64,000 nucleotides of DNA from Zhengitettix transpicula (GCA_037074705.1 CM073596.1:58680001-58744000), one strand, 5' to 3'; positions 46,397-58,254 are shown, numbered from the stretch's first letter. Notes: generated from the sequence alone by a model not told the origin. Made by a program: numbers and translations.

Positions 46397-47000
46397 CTAG
46401 CTGGGTGCCCGGCGTTGCTCGTGTACTTATTTATAAAAACTCGAAAAAGTATTTAATTGATTACTTAAATATATTCCTTGAGTATTTCAGGATATAATCG
46501 TCACTCAGTCTTCATACATTACGAAATATTACATTGATGAAATTGTTAGCTAGACTCACAACTAATACAGCGCGAAAATTAACTTACATTTTCCCCCAAG
46601 AATGGTAAAGTAATTAGTATTCTTCTTTATTACCAATCGATGGAGTATTGCTGTATAAAATTATACTTCTTATTTAAACAACATATTTCTGCTTTATTTC
46701 ATTCCTAATAAAGAAGATATTTCCTTTGTTCGTTGCGTAGTAACGTCTTTCTCTCGCGTGACGTCATTGTCTCTTGGCGCGCAGTAATTTAATATTTAAT
46801 GATCACGGTTTTTAATTATAATTCTTTCCACGTGTATGCTAGGCGTTTCTCACCCTCACAGTACCGTTTCTCGTGTTTTGAAGAATATGTGTACCAATTT
46901 TTGTTGCAATCTGTCCACGCTTTTAAATTTGTATAAAGAACAACGTAAATACATACATACATACATACATACAAATATACATCCTTTTTTATTATATAGA
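46397..47000 (-). mobile_element. Non-autonomous Helitron, complete (H5)
   Basis: Close relative of H1: CTAGCTGGGTGCCCGGCG at the left and TTTTTTATTATATAGA at the right, about 604 bp. The left neighbour is A, as expected, but the base after the right end is A rather than T, so a mutation or a slightly different boundary is implied. A CATA microsatellite lies at 46950-46973. Confidence 0.86.
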
Positions 47001-47110
47001 AGATATCGTGGGGAAAAAATAGTGGACATATAAAATTAATATTAATTTTGTGTTAAGTGAACATACATAATTTTTTTTAAAAAAAATAAAAACTGAAAGG
47101 TGCTCAATAT

Positions 47111-47196
47111 TCCCGCCCCTTGAAATACTCGGTGTATGTCTGTGGCATTCAAATCCCGCCCCTTGAAATACACGGCGTAAGTCTGTGGCATTCAAA
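47111..47196 (+). repeat. Two 43-bp tandem units
   Basis: TCCCGCCCCTTGAAATAC, then GTCTGTGGCATTCAAA, occurs at 47111 and again at 47154 with four differences. Function unknown. Confidence 0.9.
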
Positions 47197-48879
47197 TTCG
47201 CCACTCACTCTAGCGATCATGTCTTTAGTTACAGCTTCCACGGTTCTTATGCAGTTCTGCAGCTCTACTATAGTTGCTGGAAGTGAAGGCACGTGCTCTT
47301 GAGTCTTTTATAACACCCCCTCCCCCCACACAAGAAGAACAACAACAAAAAACTGGGGACCTTGACGGCCATTGATGTAAGGCTGAATCGTTTGGTCCAT
47401 TACAGGGCCGATCCATCGTCGATGAAGCCTATAGTTTTAAAAAACTGTCACATGTACAGGAAACCTCGTGAAACTCGGAGGGTTTCCTCTTTTTTTTAAC
47501 AGAACATTATTCCAACACATGGTCTCAAAACCTGAATAAGTACAGCAAGAAACATTGAGGGTGACCAGCTTGCAACACTACTCCTGTACCAAAAAGGATG
47601 CCTCCGCAACCCTCTCTTGCTACTTTGAAGAAAGAAAAAAAAAGGTCTACCAACAGAAGAATAATTCAGTGAATTGGAGAGCTGCTACGACACCTCTCTC
47701 CTCAGAAACAACAAATAATATCTTGCAATCCACATCAGAAGAACAGCCTGCACATCATCGTCTCCAGTAATCCACTCACTGCTCGAGTTCCTTCACAGAC
47801 ACAGGACTGCAACTATCTACACTAAGATTATGAAAATGTTGAATAGTGACCACGTACAGTCACCAAGGACAATTTTATTGACGCGACTTTAAAAAATACC
47901 CATTAAAGAAAAAAGAAAAACCTGAATAGTTGTGAAACCGGATGGTCTACTTTTGATACGCCCTGTATTTTAAATTTCAGTAGTGGAACATCATAAATTT
48001 CAATCAACTGACATCCAAATTTGGCGTCTTCGTATGTTAAATAAAATAATTAAAATCGATTCCTTTTCACCTTCTATCAATTAATTAATTATGCCGATTT
48101 TAAACTGTCTAAATGCATTGGTTTATTGTTGTGTTCAGATTTGCGACATGAATATTTGGTTAAGTTGTTTATTTTGAACCAAGACTTGCTTTTTGATTAA
48201 TTTTAATTAATGATTTAAACTATTTCTTCCCTCCAAAATTTTTGTTTTTATGGGGGGGGGGGGGGGTAAACCCCTCACTCTGGTATCAAGCTCTTGAAAA
48301 TTCTTCCCTCACCGAAGTCAAGCTTCTATCGTCACTATCAATTCTATGCGATGTCTTAAAGATCACTGCAACCGATGATAATGGGTTATTCCACCATATT
48401 CTTTCGTTTCACCATTCTGCCCTTTTTCAGCCTGTTGCCTGCTAATACTTCCACGTGAAGTTGTTCTAAGACTCCAATGAAATGCCTTTTTTGTGAAATA
48501 AATTACAGTTGCAACTATTTGTACTTTTCATGTCCATTAGTTGCTGAACCTTATTATCTTTTATGTAGCCTTTTCAAATAAGTACGGTCATGAACTGATG
48601 TAACTACTGATAATACATCCTATTTTTTTATTTTTTTTTAGGAATATTTCTGCCAGTGAATATTTCCCTGAACCTGATTGGACGCGGCAGCGCTGATCCC
48701 TCACTTGACGTAATGTTTGGTTTTTATTGATTACGTCATAAGAACATGAATCATTGAAAGCAGCAGGTAAAGGGCATTTCAGCTATTATAAATTGTGGTA
48801 TAACACTTGATTTTATAATCCAATACAGTCGAGAGCTGTTTTGTTAATTTAATTAAATATAATTACAATAAAAACTACG
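47197..48879. other. No gene recognised
   Basis: A poly(G) tract lies at 48254-48266. Short open frames (for example 47555-47770) show no domain. No repeat family was recognised. Confidence 0.45.
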
Positions 48880-49110
48880 GTTACATACATTGCTAATTAT
48901 AATGAGTACTAAATGTTAGTCTCAAAGTTGTTTCAAATTAGAAACATATTCTTTGAGGCGTGTTCTTAATGTCCGTTTGGTTTGTCCTATTTAACAAGCA
49001 TGAAATTTTTGTATATAACACTGTCATAGGAAGAAACCCGGATGTACCGCGTAACATTATTATAAAGGTCCTTCCTGTTTAACAGTTAAAGCTAACTTTT
49101 ACATCTAAAT
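48880..49110 (-). pseudogene. Penelope-like element fragment, GIY-YIG
   Basis: The minus strand at about 48935-49010 reads IGQTKRTLRTRLKEYVSNLK after a stop codon where Y of CYIGQT would be. This is the PLE GIY-YIG motif with the conserved arginine-rich R..RL.E region. It is distinct in sequence from family C and from the 16.5 kb relic. Confidence 0.65.
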
Positions 49111-49692
49111 AATAAGCCTGACTGGTAAAAAAAAATTTTTTGGGTTATGTAATTAAGGAAATACAAACTTTATTTAATTTTTATACTTCAACCGGCTACT
49201 TGAGATTAATTTACACTGTGGTCATTTTTCCTTAAAAAGCATAGAAAGGGGGAAATATGGCGAATTAAATTCTTTATTATGACTTTTCACGAAACACTGT
49301 AACGCTTTTCTTAAAAAAAACCCAGAGGAAACATTTCATAACTTCAATAAGAAATTTATTGATATTAATGACGTAATTATAAAAATAATACTTAATTTTG
49401 ATTAGGCAACCTTGCATGCTTATTCTCGTAAAATGTTGTTGTGGTTATTTTTATTTAATAATTCTGTGTTTTATATTTATTTTATGTTCGTCTTCTTTAT
49501 GTGTGTACTTCGTATTTTACTCCAGGAATGAACGAAAATTGCTTTTATGGAATTTTTTGGTGTGTCTGTGTGTGTGTGTTATGGAACAAACAGTAACTTC
49601 TGCCATTATTCCCAATCAATTAAATCGTTAACACGTTGCTTATGATTGAGAAACAGAGTAAGGATTTCCTGTTTTAAGTATAAATAAACACA
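49111..49692. other. No gene recognised
   Basis: AT-rich. A GT tract lies at about 49561-49578. Confidence 0.5.
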
Positions 49693-49750
49693 GTGACAAG
49701 AAGATATGAGAGGAATGTTGTCCCACAGTCTCGGAATCGGTTATTTACCC

Positions 49751-49812
49751 GTCGCCATGGCAACCGGAGACACACAGGGGGTACGTCCGGTCGTTTCGCG
49801 TTGCTAGGCAAC
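49751..49812 (+). promoter_or_regulatory. Pair of RFX X-box-like motifs
   Basis: GTCGCCATGGCAAC (49751-49764) and GTTGCTAGGCAAC (49800-49812) both fit the RFX-factor X-box (GTNRCC/T, 0-3 bases, RGYAAC) and are near-perfect palindromes. They lie 49 bp apart in a short GC-rich patch (49730-49910) within AT-rich surroundings. X-boxes mark promoters of ciliary genes in animals. I found no clear coding exon beside them; a 100-codon plus-strand frame (49693-49995) crosses the patch without a recognisable domain. Confidence 0.45.
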
Positions 49813-49995
49813 GGACGCTGGCGCGCGTGTAGCTGGCTGGAATTGGGTCATAGTGTCGCAGACCAGGACCAGGGCCAGGGTCAAGGCCACGCAAAAGGGG
49901 GTTCCTTTCGTCATTTCTGTTTTTTTAAAAAAATAATTATATTCACTAAATTTAACTTAGTTAAACTTCACGTTGTATTTTATCCCCAAATGTAA

Positions 49996-51186
49996 TATTT
50001 GCTCAAGTTTAACTTCATTAGACTGGTTGTATGTACTCATGACATTATTTCGTCGCAATATAAATAAAAATTAATATATATAAGAAATTAAATATTTTTT
50101 ATAATTTATTCGTAATATAAGTCATGAAAATAGCACTTCATATAATTTAAAATTTAATTAATGAAAATATATTTTTTAAAAAATTAATAATATCGATTAC
50201 AGTGATAAATAGCAAGGAATCTCATAACGTAGACTTGTAAATTAAATATTTAACACCTCCTCGGACATAATTATGTAAGACACAATGGCGTAGATTGATA
50301 AGTGTGAAAGAAAAAAAAATACTGTAGGAAGGAAGGAAGAAAGGTTGAAACCAGCCCCTTGAACATTATCGAACGGGGATTAATCTGATCTACTAAGTCT
50401 CGGTTAACTACAGGCACAGTTCTGGACCAATCGACATTCCACCAGTCCTTCAGACGAACTTGGAACAGTCATTGTGTGATTTTTGTGTGCAGCAAATAAA
50501 TATTTTTAGCTGAAATAAATCAAACGTTATATTTTAATCAAGTCAAAAGACTGTGACAGTATTAATCTGTTACTATTGAATAGCTTTTCGCTTCCCTCCG
50601 ACCAATATTGTATCGATATTTCGTATTCGATAACCTTCAAACGCGAAATGATTACATGTAATTAGGGCTGCATTAACGGCTAATGGATTCATGAACCTTA
50701 CACAATAGAACGCGGCTGTAAAATTCCATGCACATCTGAACGCTTTTAAAATAAATATGTAGAGGTTTAAAAAAAAAAGACAGTACTTGACTCTTTAAAA
50801 CTTCACTACGATTGTTTTTTTTTTCAATGATCGATTAAATCGATATCAGACTCGCTTGGAGCCGACTGCCGCATGACCTGCACTACGTTACGATTACTGA
50901 ACAGCCATCTTGAATTTCACCGTATTTAATTAAAGATATGATTTCTATCGATCTGGTTCTTCACAGTCTCTATTTTATCCGCACCCAAACAAAGAAAATG
51001 TGGGGGGGGGAATATTTCCCAACCCGAATCAGAGTATATCTTCCCTGATTTTCTTATTAGTTCCTTTTGTCTCCTCCGACCTACATTTAAAAATTTGTGA
51101 ATAACTTCTTACAACTAAGTCACTGAGTTAGTTTCCCTGGCTGTATAATTCAATTCCTTTCACCTAAAACAATTTTCAAAACAGTT
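49996..51186. other. No gene recognised
   Basis: AT-rich unassigned sequence, with a short GGAA tract near 50330 and a G tract at 51002-51010. Confidence 0.5.
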
Positions 51187-51498
51187 TCCTCGCAGGCAGA
51201 ACCTTGTAGGAGAGATACGAAGGGGCTACCTTGGGGGATACTCTTCTCCCGCTATCGGAAGGGCGTGGGACAAGTACCCAATGCCCGACCTACCTGATGC
51301 AGGTTTTTCTAGGGTTTTCCCTGCATTTCTTTAGGCGAATGCCGGGTAGGATCCTTAAACCATAGCCCGGGGGGCCCTAGTTAACCCTTGGCTACCTTCT
51401 TCTACCCTTCCGCATTCCCCCTTTCAAATCCCTTCCTATGCTATTAAAGGGGAGTTGCCGAACGTTGATTAGCCTCATGTAGCCTGTTAACCTAACAG
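51187..51498 (+). repeat. Family A with internal deletion (copy A19)
   Basis: The 5' head (CCTCGCAGGCAGAACC) joins directly to CTTCTCCCGCTATCGG, missing about 220 bp of the middle. It then continues to GTAGCCTGTTAACC. Confidence 0.87.
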
Positions 51499-51515
51499 AT
51501 AATAATAATAATAAA

Positions 51516-51608
51516 AGGATGCCTTTCCCTCTCCGTTTATGAACTAAGGTTCCCACAAGCCAAGGAGGCACCTCGGCCTGTTTTTAAAAGGTGTATGTTC
51601 CGGGGTCT
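51516..51608 (+). repeat. Family A 5'-part fragment (copy A20)
   Basis: GGATGCCTTTCCCTCTCCG to GTATGTTCCGGGGTC is part of what A19 lacks. It lies just after A19, so the two may be one copy whose pieces were reordered. Confidence 0.8.
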
Positions 51609-51690
51609 TCTCGGCCTTTTAACCGAGTAAAAAAATTGTATTTGCGACGTTTCGACGACGTTCACTGCCATCGTCAACACTAAGAAAGAC
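51609..51690 (-). repeat. Hammerhead-like terminus, another family
   Basis: On the minus strand at 51649-51678: TTGACGA, unpaired T, GGCAGTGAACGTC, GTC, GAAAC, then GTCG. The order fits the cores seen in families D and F, though the first base is T rather than C. Only a solo terminus is present. Confidence 0.4.
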
Positions 51691-52029
51691 TACATTCATT
51701 ATTAATAAAAAAAAAAATTTTTTTGTGTGAAATCTGTTTCGATTAAAAAAATGGAATGGTCCAAACAGTCATCTTCTTCGAGTCTGTGCGATTGCAGTAT
51801 TTTGCAAAACTGAATGTCACCGAAAATCCAACTACAAAATTTCGTAGTTCAAATAAATACATTATCATAAGAATAATAGTTTTGAACCAAAGCAAAACAC
51901 TTTGGTAAATTTTAGGTAAAAACCCGTAAGGAATAATCGAGAAAGATTAGTTAACATTGTATTGGAGTGAAAAAAAAATTTACGTTTGATTGAAAATAAT
52001 TAATAAGAACGATTGATATTAACAATTAT
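51691..52029. other. No gene recognised
   Basis: AT-rich unassigned sequence. Confidence 0.5.
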
Positions 52030-52945
52030 ATCACGAATTAGTTTTACGTTGTTTTTTTAATTATCAATATAATTAATTGTAAGGGTTTTTTAATATTTAA
52101 GGATGAATGTGACAAACTGTCGTCAGCTTCCGGAATGAAAAAAAAATGAAGTCATCCTTGGAGACTGTCTGTTATTACTATAATTATGTTAATTACTTAA
52201 AAAGCATTAACATCACGAACTGAATCATTGTGAAACACTCTGAACTTATTTTCAACAATTTTTTTGTCAGAATTTAAACATCACTTAAACTTAAAAAAGA
52301 TCTGCCTAAAATAAAATAAAAATTGGTACCAATGAGCGCTGAAAAAACAATTTTTAAGGTAATGAATAAGAAAGATAGCCAATAGACACAAATAAAAGGG
52401 TAACATAAATACCACACAACGTTTCTGGGATCCTTGTTCCCTTTCGTCAGGTGCTAACAAGAGCCTAGAGCGTCACAACTGCACTGGTTGACAGTTACCA
52501 ACACTCAAAAGAGCGACGAAAACGTAACGGCAATGGGAGAGCCGAAGGGGTGGCCTAACAACAAGGGGTCATAGCAATTATTGATTTTTCATAGTGTCTG
52601 TTTGTACATTAACAGCTGTGATGTTTGATTTAATGTGAAGCATCTCTGATATGAGTCTCAACCACTAATATCTTAGCATTTTGCCAATCAAATGTATGTT
52701 TATAATTGATAATATGTTTGGATACTACACAGTGTTTATCAATAATGTGTATATGTTCTTTGATACGGTGTGTTAAGGGAACGTTTTGTTCGTCCTTATG
52801 TAGCAGAAATTACCTTGGCGAAAGGGGACAAGGATCCCAGAAACGTTGTGTGGTATTGATATTACCCACCCCCTTTTATTTGTCTGTATTTGGCCGTCTT
52901 CTCTTATTCATTGTATTTGGAGTATTGGTTAAAATAGTACACACG
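52030..52945 (-). pseudogene. Penelope-like element (copy C3), longest copy
   Basis: 52030-52360 matches C2. A left terminus (52360-52455) has a minus-strand core (CTGACGA, GGGA/TCCC, GAAAC at 52421-52450). The interior (52600-52810) on the minus strand reads NFCYIRTNKT, then HTFDWQNAKILVVETHIRDA and NITAVNVQTD in broken frames, i.e. the GIY-YIG domain and tail. An inverted right terminus follows (52810-52920, GGATCCCAGAAACG). The reverse transcriptase core is absent, so the copy is dead. Confidence 0.75.
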
Positions 52946-54299
52946 TGATTTTGATTTTATTCACCGTATAGGAATGTAAATTATACTGATCCTATACAAT
53001 TCTCCAATCTATATTCCACAATTGCCCCAAAATTAACAACACTAAGTGCCGAAACGTGTTGCTTCACATCCACACTCTCAGTTGTATTAATGTTCCGGAA
53101 GAGGGGGGAGTTTTCAAGCCAACTCCAAAAATTGTGATTTATTAGAACATTAAAATCGAGTTACTTTCCAATTTTAAAGCATGTATTTTTTTATTTTTTT
53201 ATTTACGTATCCCTCGCAACACAATCACGTTAACACGCCTTGAGGTTATAGCGCACGTAATGATTGCCAATCGTACGTCCAGCTTGAACAGCCCCTGCCG
53301 ATAATTTTGCAACCTTTTTACGACCCCCCTCCACCCCCCCACGTCCATAAGATTTTTTACAGCCTGCTTCGGAAATGAAATTGCTTGGCAATTTAATCTA
53401 ATGGACGACGAAAGCTATTCACCAGCTGAGTCCATTAACCTGAGCCGTCTGCTTATGATTCCGGAGCCCTTCTAGTCCAACTACTGGGCTCAACTCAGGT
53501 CTAAGGATTAATTTTCAGAACAGCGTGAAGACAGACGGCTCGTTTAATAAGCTTCAGCGTATCTCTTCCACAATCACAACCAGAAAAAAAAATTAAAATT
53601 TATAAAGGGACTGATGAAAAAAAAACCACCCCAGACACATGTCGCTGAAATTTCAGTTAAAAACATTAACAACTATATGAACGTAATGAAGACACAAGTT
53701 GTCAGAAGGAGGTACAGACTGTTAAATGAAATATGATATTTGTTAAAGGTTTCGTAACGGATAATATTAAGACATTCTTCATGGTAAAACAGTGAGGGAG
53801 GAGATTTTTAGAAGACAAAAGAAAAAAAAATCCGTGGTTGCAGAAAAGGACCTTTGAGTGTTGAAAATGGGGAAGCAACGTACAGCGGGGATATTATTTA
53901 ATAGGATAAGGCTCTCTCTCAACAGACCATAACACAGCCGAGGATTAAGTAAGTAGGGGGAGGGGGTTGCCTTTACAGTAGATAGACACGCCCGCCATGC
54001 TTGTCCTAACATATTTCTTCTTCAAAATGTTTTGTGAAGTTAATAATAATAAATTTCTCGACGTTTCGTGCTCCCTATTTTACTTTGGTTTTGACTCTGG
54101 AATTTTTTTTGAATGAAAAACAATTTTAAATTTAAAGGTCCTACGGATTATTTTTAAAATATTTTGTCCTGTGATACCCTGGCTTTTTTTTTACCTATTC
54201 CTCTTTGTGCAGCTCTTTCTCTTTCGCTCATTTCGACCTCTCTCACATTCGCTAAACACATAAATGTATTTATTGATCTCTCTCTACATGATATAACCT
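52946..54299. other. No gene recognised
   Basis: GAAACG-type remnants occur at about 53050-53056 (CCGAAACGTG) and, on the minus strand, at about 54058-54072 (GCACGAAACGTCG). These may be termini of decayed elements. No gene was found. Confidence 0.4.
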
Positions 54300-54560
54300 T
54301 ACAGCAAACTCCTCTCCCGCTATCGGAAGGGCGTGGGACAAGTACCCAATGCCCGACCTACCCGATGCAGGTTTTTCTAAGGTTTTCCCTGCATTTCTTT
54401 AGGCGAATGCCGGGTGGGATCCTGAAAATATAGCCCGGGGGCCCTAGTTAACCCTTGGCTACCTTCCTCTACCCTTCCGCATCCCCTCTTTCAAATGCCT
54501 TCCTATTAAAGGGGAGTTGCCCAATGTGGATCACCCTCATGTAGCCTGTTGCCCTAAAAT
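54300..54560 (+). repeat. Family A, 5'-truncated (copy A21)
   Basis: Runs from ACAGCAAACTCCTCTCCCGC to GTAGCCTGTTGCCC plus an A-rich tail. The CTATG before CTATTAAAGG is lost. Confidence 0.88.
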
Positions 54561-54584
54561 AATAAAAAATAAAAAATATATATA

Positions 54585-55025
54585 ACCTTCCTCTCCGTCT
54601 TTGAACTAAGGTTCCCACAAGCCGCGGCACCTCGGCCTGTCCTGAGAGGTGTATGTTCCGGGGTCACAGACCTTGGGCATACGGTAAGAGTTGTCCGGCA
54701 TTCCCATTGGAATAGTCGGCCAGCTGCCTCCTAAACTGGTGAGAGGCACGGATAAGGGAATGCTGCGTCCCCACAGCAAACCCCTCTCCCGCTATCGGAA
54801 GGGCGTGGGACAATTACCCAATGCCCAACCTACCTGATGCAGGTTTTTCTAGGATTTTCCCCTGCATTTCTTTAGGCGAATTGCCGGGTAGGATCCTTAA
54901 ACCATAGTCCGGGCTACCTTCCTCTACCCTTCCGCATCCCCCCTTTCAAATCCCTTCCTATGCTATTAAAGGAGAGTTGCCCAACGTGGATCACCCTCAT
55001 GTAGCCTGTTGCCCTTAAAAAAAAA
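54585..55025 (+). repeat. Family A, near full length (copy A22)
   Basis: Runs from CCTCTCCGTCTTTGAAC to GTAGCCTGTTGCCC plus poly(A). It lacks a short internal block (the CCCTAGTTAACCC region) and follows A21 in the same orientation. Confidence 0.88.
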
Positions 55026-56210
55026 AGATATAACCTTCCAGCTTTGTAATTTTCTGCTGAGATCTCGGTATTTTATTGCACTATTAGTGAAGAATATATA
55101 ATTAATAAACCAAATCGGGAGAACATCTCGGGGAGAAACGACATTTAGCGGCAGTTTTTTAATCGCAGCGTTAGTTGCGTGACACGTTTGGACTTTATAT
55201 AATGAAAAGTTTGTTTTTCTCTTGCCGCCCCCCCTCAACCCTCCCCCCTGGCTTACTTGTATAATGTCAAATTTGTTTCAGAAGCTTGCCAAACTAATGT
55301 ACATAATGATCAGTTCCCCCGTCTGTTTCCTTTTTTCTACGTACGTCGTGCTATTTCTCGAAGAATGATTTAACAGTTACAACACAGTGCGATAAAACCT
55401 TTGCACTTTTCACTGTTACGAAGCCGTCGTCGCTGCTTGGGGGGGGGGGAGGGGGGGAATTGTTTAGTCGCCTTCCCCTCAGAGTTTATGTTACGGTCTG
55501 TCAGAGATAAGGTTCAGCAGTGAACAGCTCCTGATACGCCAAGCCCCCCCACATATGGTCACACACACACACACACACGCTACTAAAGTGCGGGGGCACA
55601 CACACTCACACTCACAGTGAAATCATCGCACAACACTTCTGTACCATCTTTACTCACATAGCAAACATTCCCTTCGCCGCCATTTTGCATATTAACTAAC
55701 TGAGGTTATTTTCCTTCTGAGGAACACACAAAGTTCGGACAAATCAGTCAAGTACAAGCGGTCGGTTTTAATAAGGAGAAAAAGAAACAATGCAAGAGAA
55801 TTTTGTGTGTTGATCAAAAAATTTACTTTATAAAAAGGCAAATATTCTTAGAGGAACGAAGATAATCTTGATGAACACTGTTCCGCACGATTGGGTAAAA
55901 CACACACACACACACACACACAAAATTATCGTCTCCATCAAAACAACGCAGCAGCTCTCACCTTTTCCAAAGAGATCAACAAAGCGGAACAGCGTTTGAA
56001 GCTTAAAGCGAAACCATGCTGAAATTATTTTAAAAATAAAGAAAGGGTTCGTTACACACACAAAACAACTTGAATTAACCTTCACGTCGCACGATGACGT
56101 TTCAACGGCAGCAACAGCAGTACTTTTCAAAACAGATTTTTTGAAGGGAGATGGAAAAATTGAAACCAGAACAGTTCATATTGATAAAAGAAGAAGAAGA
56201 AAAAATATTT
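55026..56210. other. No gene recognised; microsatellites
   Basis: A G tract lies at 55439-55457. CA tracts lie at about 55561-55578 and 55901-55922. Unassigned otherwise. Confidence 0.5.
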
Positions 56211-56894
56211 GTTCTAAATCAGAGATAACCCTTAAACATGCCGGAACGTGTTAAACGGTAACGTTGGCAACATTGCTTTGAATTTAGATCATTTAAGTGA
56301 AGCAACTTTCGTAACCTCGATGGTTGTTTTTAAATCGATTATTAGTTGTTTTTATTTTTTTTTATTGAGTGACGTTTCTAAATACAGCTGTATTTATGAT
56401 TCTTGAAATTATATTTCCGTGATCAATGAGCATAGAAAAAACTCACTTGTCGTTTTACAGTGTTTTTAATCCAGAAACTTCCAACAAGTTTTGTACGGAA
56501 GCGAAAAAAAAAACACGTGAAATCTGGCAACCTCGAAAGGTTTAATAAACTGAATATAAATTGAAAACTACTCGTCAATCTGTAACAAATACTAATAAAT
56601 CAATTATAAAAGTATTAAATTCAAAATGGAGCCTTCAGTGATACAGCCATAACCATAAGTAAAGGAATCAGCTATTAGGCGACTTCTACAACATTTTTGT
56701 GATGATAAATAAACTATAATTTCAAGAATCATAAATTCAGCTGTATTTAGAAACGTCACTTAATAAAAAAAACAATTAAAAATCGATTAAAAACAACCAT
56801 CGAGGTTAAGAAAGTTGCTTCAGTTAAATGATCTAAATTCAAAGCAATGTTGCCAACGTTCCGGCATGTTTAAGGGTTATCTCTGATTTAGAAC
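56211..56894. mobile_element. Foldback element with arms of about 190-200 bp
   Basis: The left arm (56211-56412) and right arm (about 56715-56894) are reverse complements, including GATAACCCTTAAACATGCCGG and AATACAGCTG. A spacer of about 300 bp holds no coding sequence. The left arm has 15 extra bases (TGTTAAACGGTAACG) within GCCGGAACG...TTGGCAAC. These look like a local duplication of the AACG step and make the arms distinguishable. Confidence 0.85.
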
Positions 56895-57680
56895 AATGAC
56901 GTGAGCGATGCTTTTAATTAATAGTTCATCAGTTATCGTTTAATAAATAAACAGACGACCAGGCAAATTTTTTTTTCCAGTAAAAAAAAAATCTCAACCG
57001 AAAGACGTTTCGTCCACAAGTTTTGGGTGCATACTCGGGCAATTTACAGTTATGGTGCGCCTTTAGTTATCGATTTGTTACAAAATATTTTTTATAACTG
57101 TTACCTAAATTACTGCCTGGAAGCCTGGGAATGTGGCTTGCCAGGGTCGAGCAGCAGACACAAGACAATGGCGGGGTGGATTGGAAAATCCGCAAGTCCC
57201 GCAAGCGAGGTCAGGCTCGGCCAAGGAAGGGGTAGACGACCGGGAGGGTATGGCCCTAAAATAGATGGAAGTGGGTCACGTGTGCACAAGGACCAACCAG
57301 GAGAGAGGGATTTTGAGGAGGCAGAGGAAGAAGTCTACGAACACGAGGAGATGAATTTGGACCGTAGGTGAGAGTGGTCAGGGAGAGTTGATCCTGGAAG
57401 ATTTTGGTTTTGCACGTGGGTCTCCGTTCGTCTTCTGCGAATGCTGATGAGAGAGAGAGTCGCCAACGGGAGTCGACCCTGTCCGAGCTGCAGACCTGGT
57501 AAGTCGCATTCCATGCTTCCAGGTATCGCGTCGGTTTGCCACGAGGAGAACCACGGTTAATCTTGAGAAAGGGAGGAGGGTTACATGCATCCCTGGCAAG
57601 GCTGGAGAGCTTTCGTTTTATATAAATTCTCATAAAATGAATTCTTGTTTTAATTTACTAAATATCGTATTTCCCTTTCC
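56895..57680. other. No gene recognised; GC-richer patch at 57100-57600
   Basis: Overlapping open frames on both strands (for example 57027-57371 plus, 57256-57633 minus) lie in a GC-richer patch. None shows a domain I know. The patch could be an exon, or the interior or leader of the retroelement suggested by the primer-binding-site motifs just downstream. Confidence 0.35.
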
Positions 57681-57835
57681 TGCAAGAACAATTCTTGCAG
57701 GTGGCGCCCAACAAATCGCATATCATGAGTTAATTTGACTTTAAGCTCACCACATATAAAATGGCGCCCAACGTGGGACATATCAATAGTTAATTTGACC
57801 TTAAGCTCACCACACAATTTTGAATTATTAATGTA
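57681..57835 (+). repeat. Duplicated tRNA-Lys-type primer-binding-site motif
   Basis: TGGCGCCCAACGTGGGAC (57762-57779) is one base from the tRNA-Lys primer-binding site used by many LTR retroelements. A partial copy, TGGCGCCCAAC, lies 60 bp upstream (57702-57712) within a direct repeat that also includes AGTTAATTTGACTTTAAGC. A perfect hairpin (CTGCAAGAA, CAA, TTCTTGCAG; 57680-57700) precedes the first. No LTR pair, gag or pol was found, so this is at most a remnant of an LTR element leader. Confidence 0.4.
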
Positions 57836-57917
57836 TATATGTTACAATCGTCAACTAAATTAATATATCTGATCTTCAAAGGTTTAACATATCTCTATGC
57901 GTACATTCAGAAGGTGT

Positions 57918-57965
57918 ATGTTGCCTGAGGAAGTCCCACAATTGTGGACGAAACGTTCGTATTGT
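57918..57965 (+). repeat. Hammerhead-like core, solo
   Basis: At 57925-57954: CTGAGGA, unpaired A, then a stem GTCC-(C)-AC against GT-GGAC (6 bp with one bulged C) around loop AATT, then GAAAC. One of the best-paired cores in the window. The flanks do not match families C, D or F. Confidence 0.5.
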
Positions 57966-58254
57966 AACGACGTAATCACATTGAGATTGATTTATTACCG
58001 CGGAATTTAAATAATCTAGTAACATTTGTGTGACATGAACGCGTGTTCTGTCAGTAGTGGTAGTGATACCAAGTGCAAGTGACAAGTGTGTGTGTGGGGG
58101 GAGGGGGGGGGGGTAATATGTCTGCGTCAACGTAGCTCAGAAAACGTTCTCAAGTCAGATAGTGGGAGGAAATATGGCGGAATGCTAATGTCTCATTGGT
58201 AGACAAGTGTTGTTCTCAAGTTACGAAAACGTTTCCCCAATTTATGAGCACGGG
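57966..58254. other. No gene recognised
   Basis: A GT/G tract lies at 58087-58114. Nothing further identified. Confidence 0.5.

Noticed and set aside
57027..57371. Glycine/arginine-rich coding exon
   Set aside because: No domain and no clear splice sites, with frames open on both strands because of base composition. Not called as a gene.
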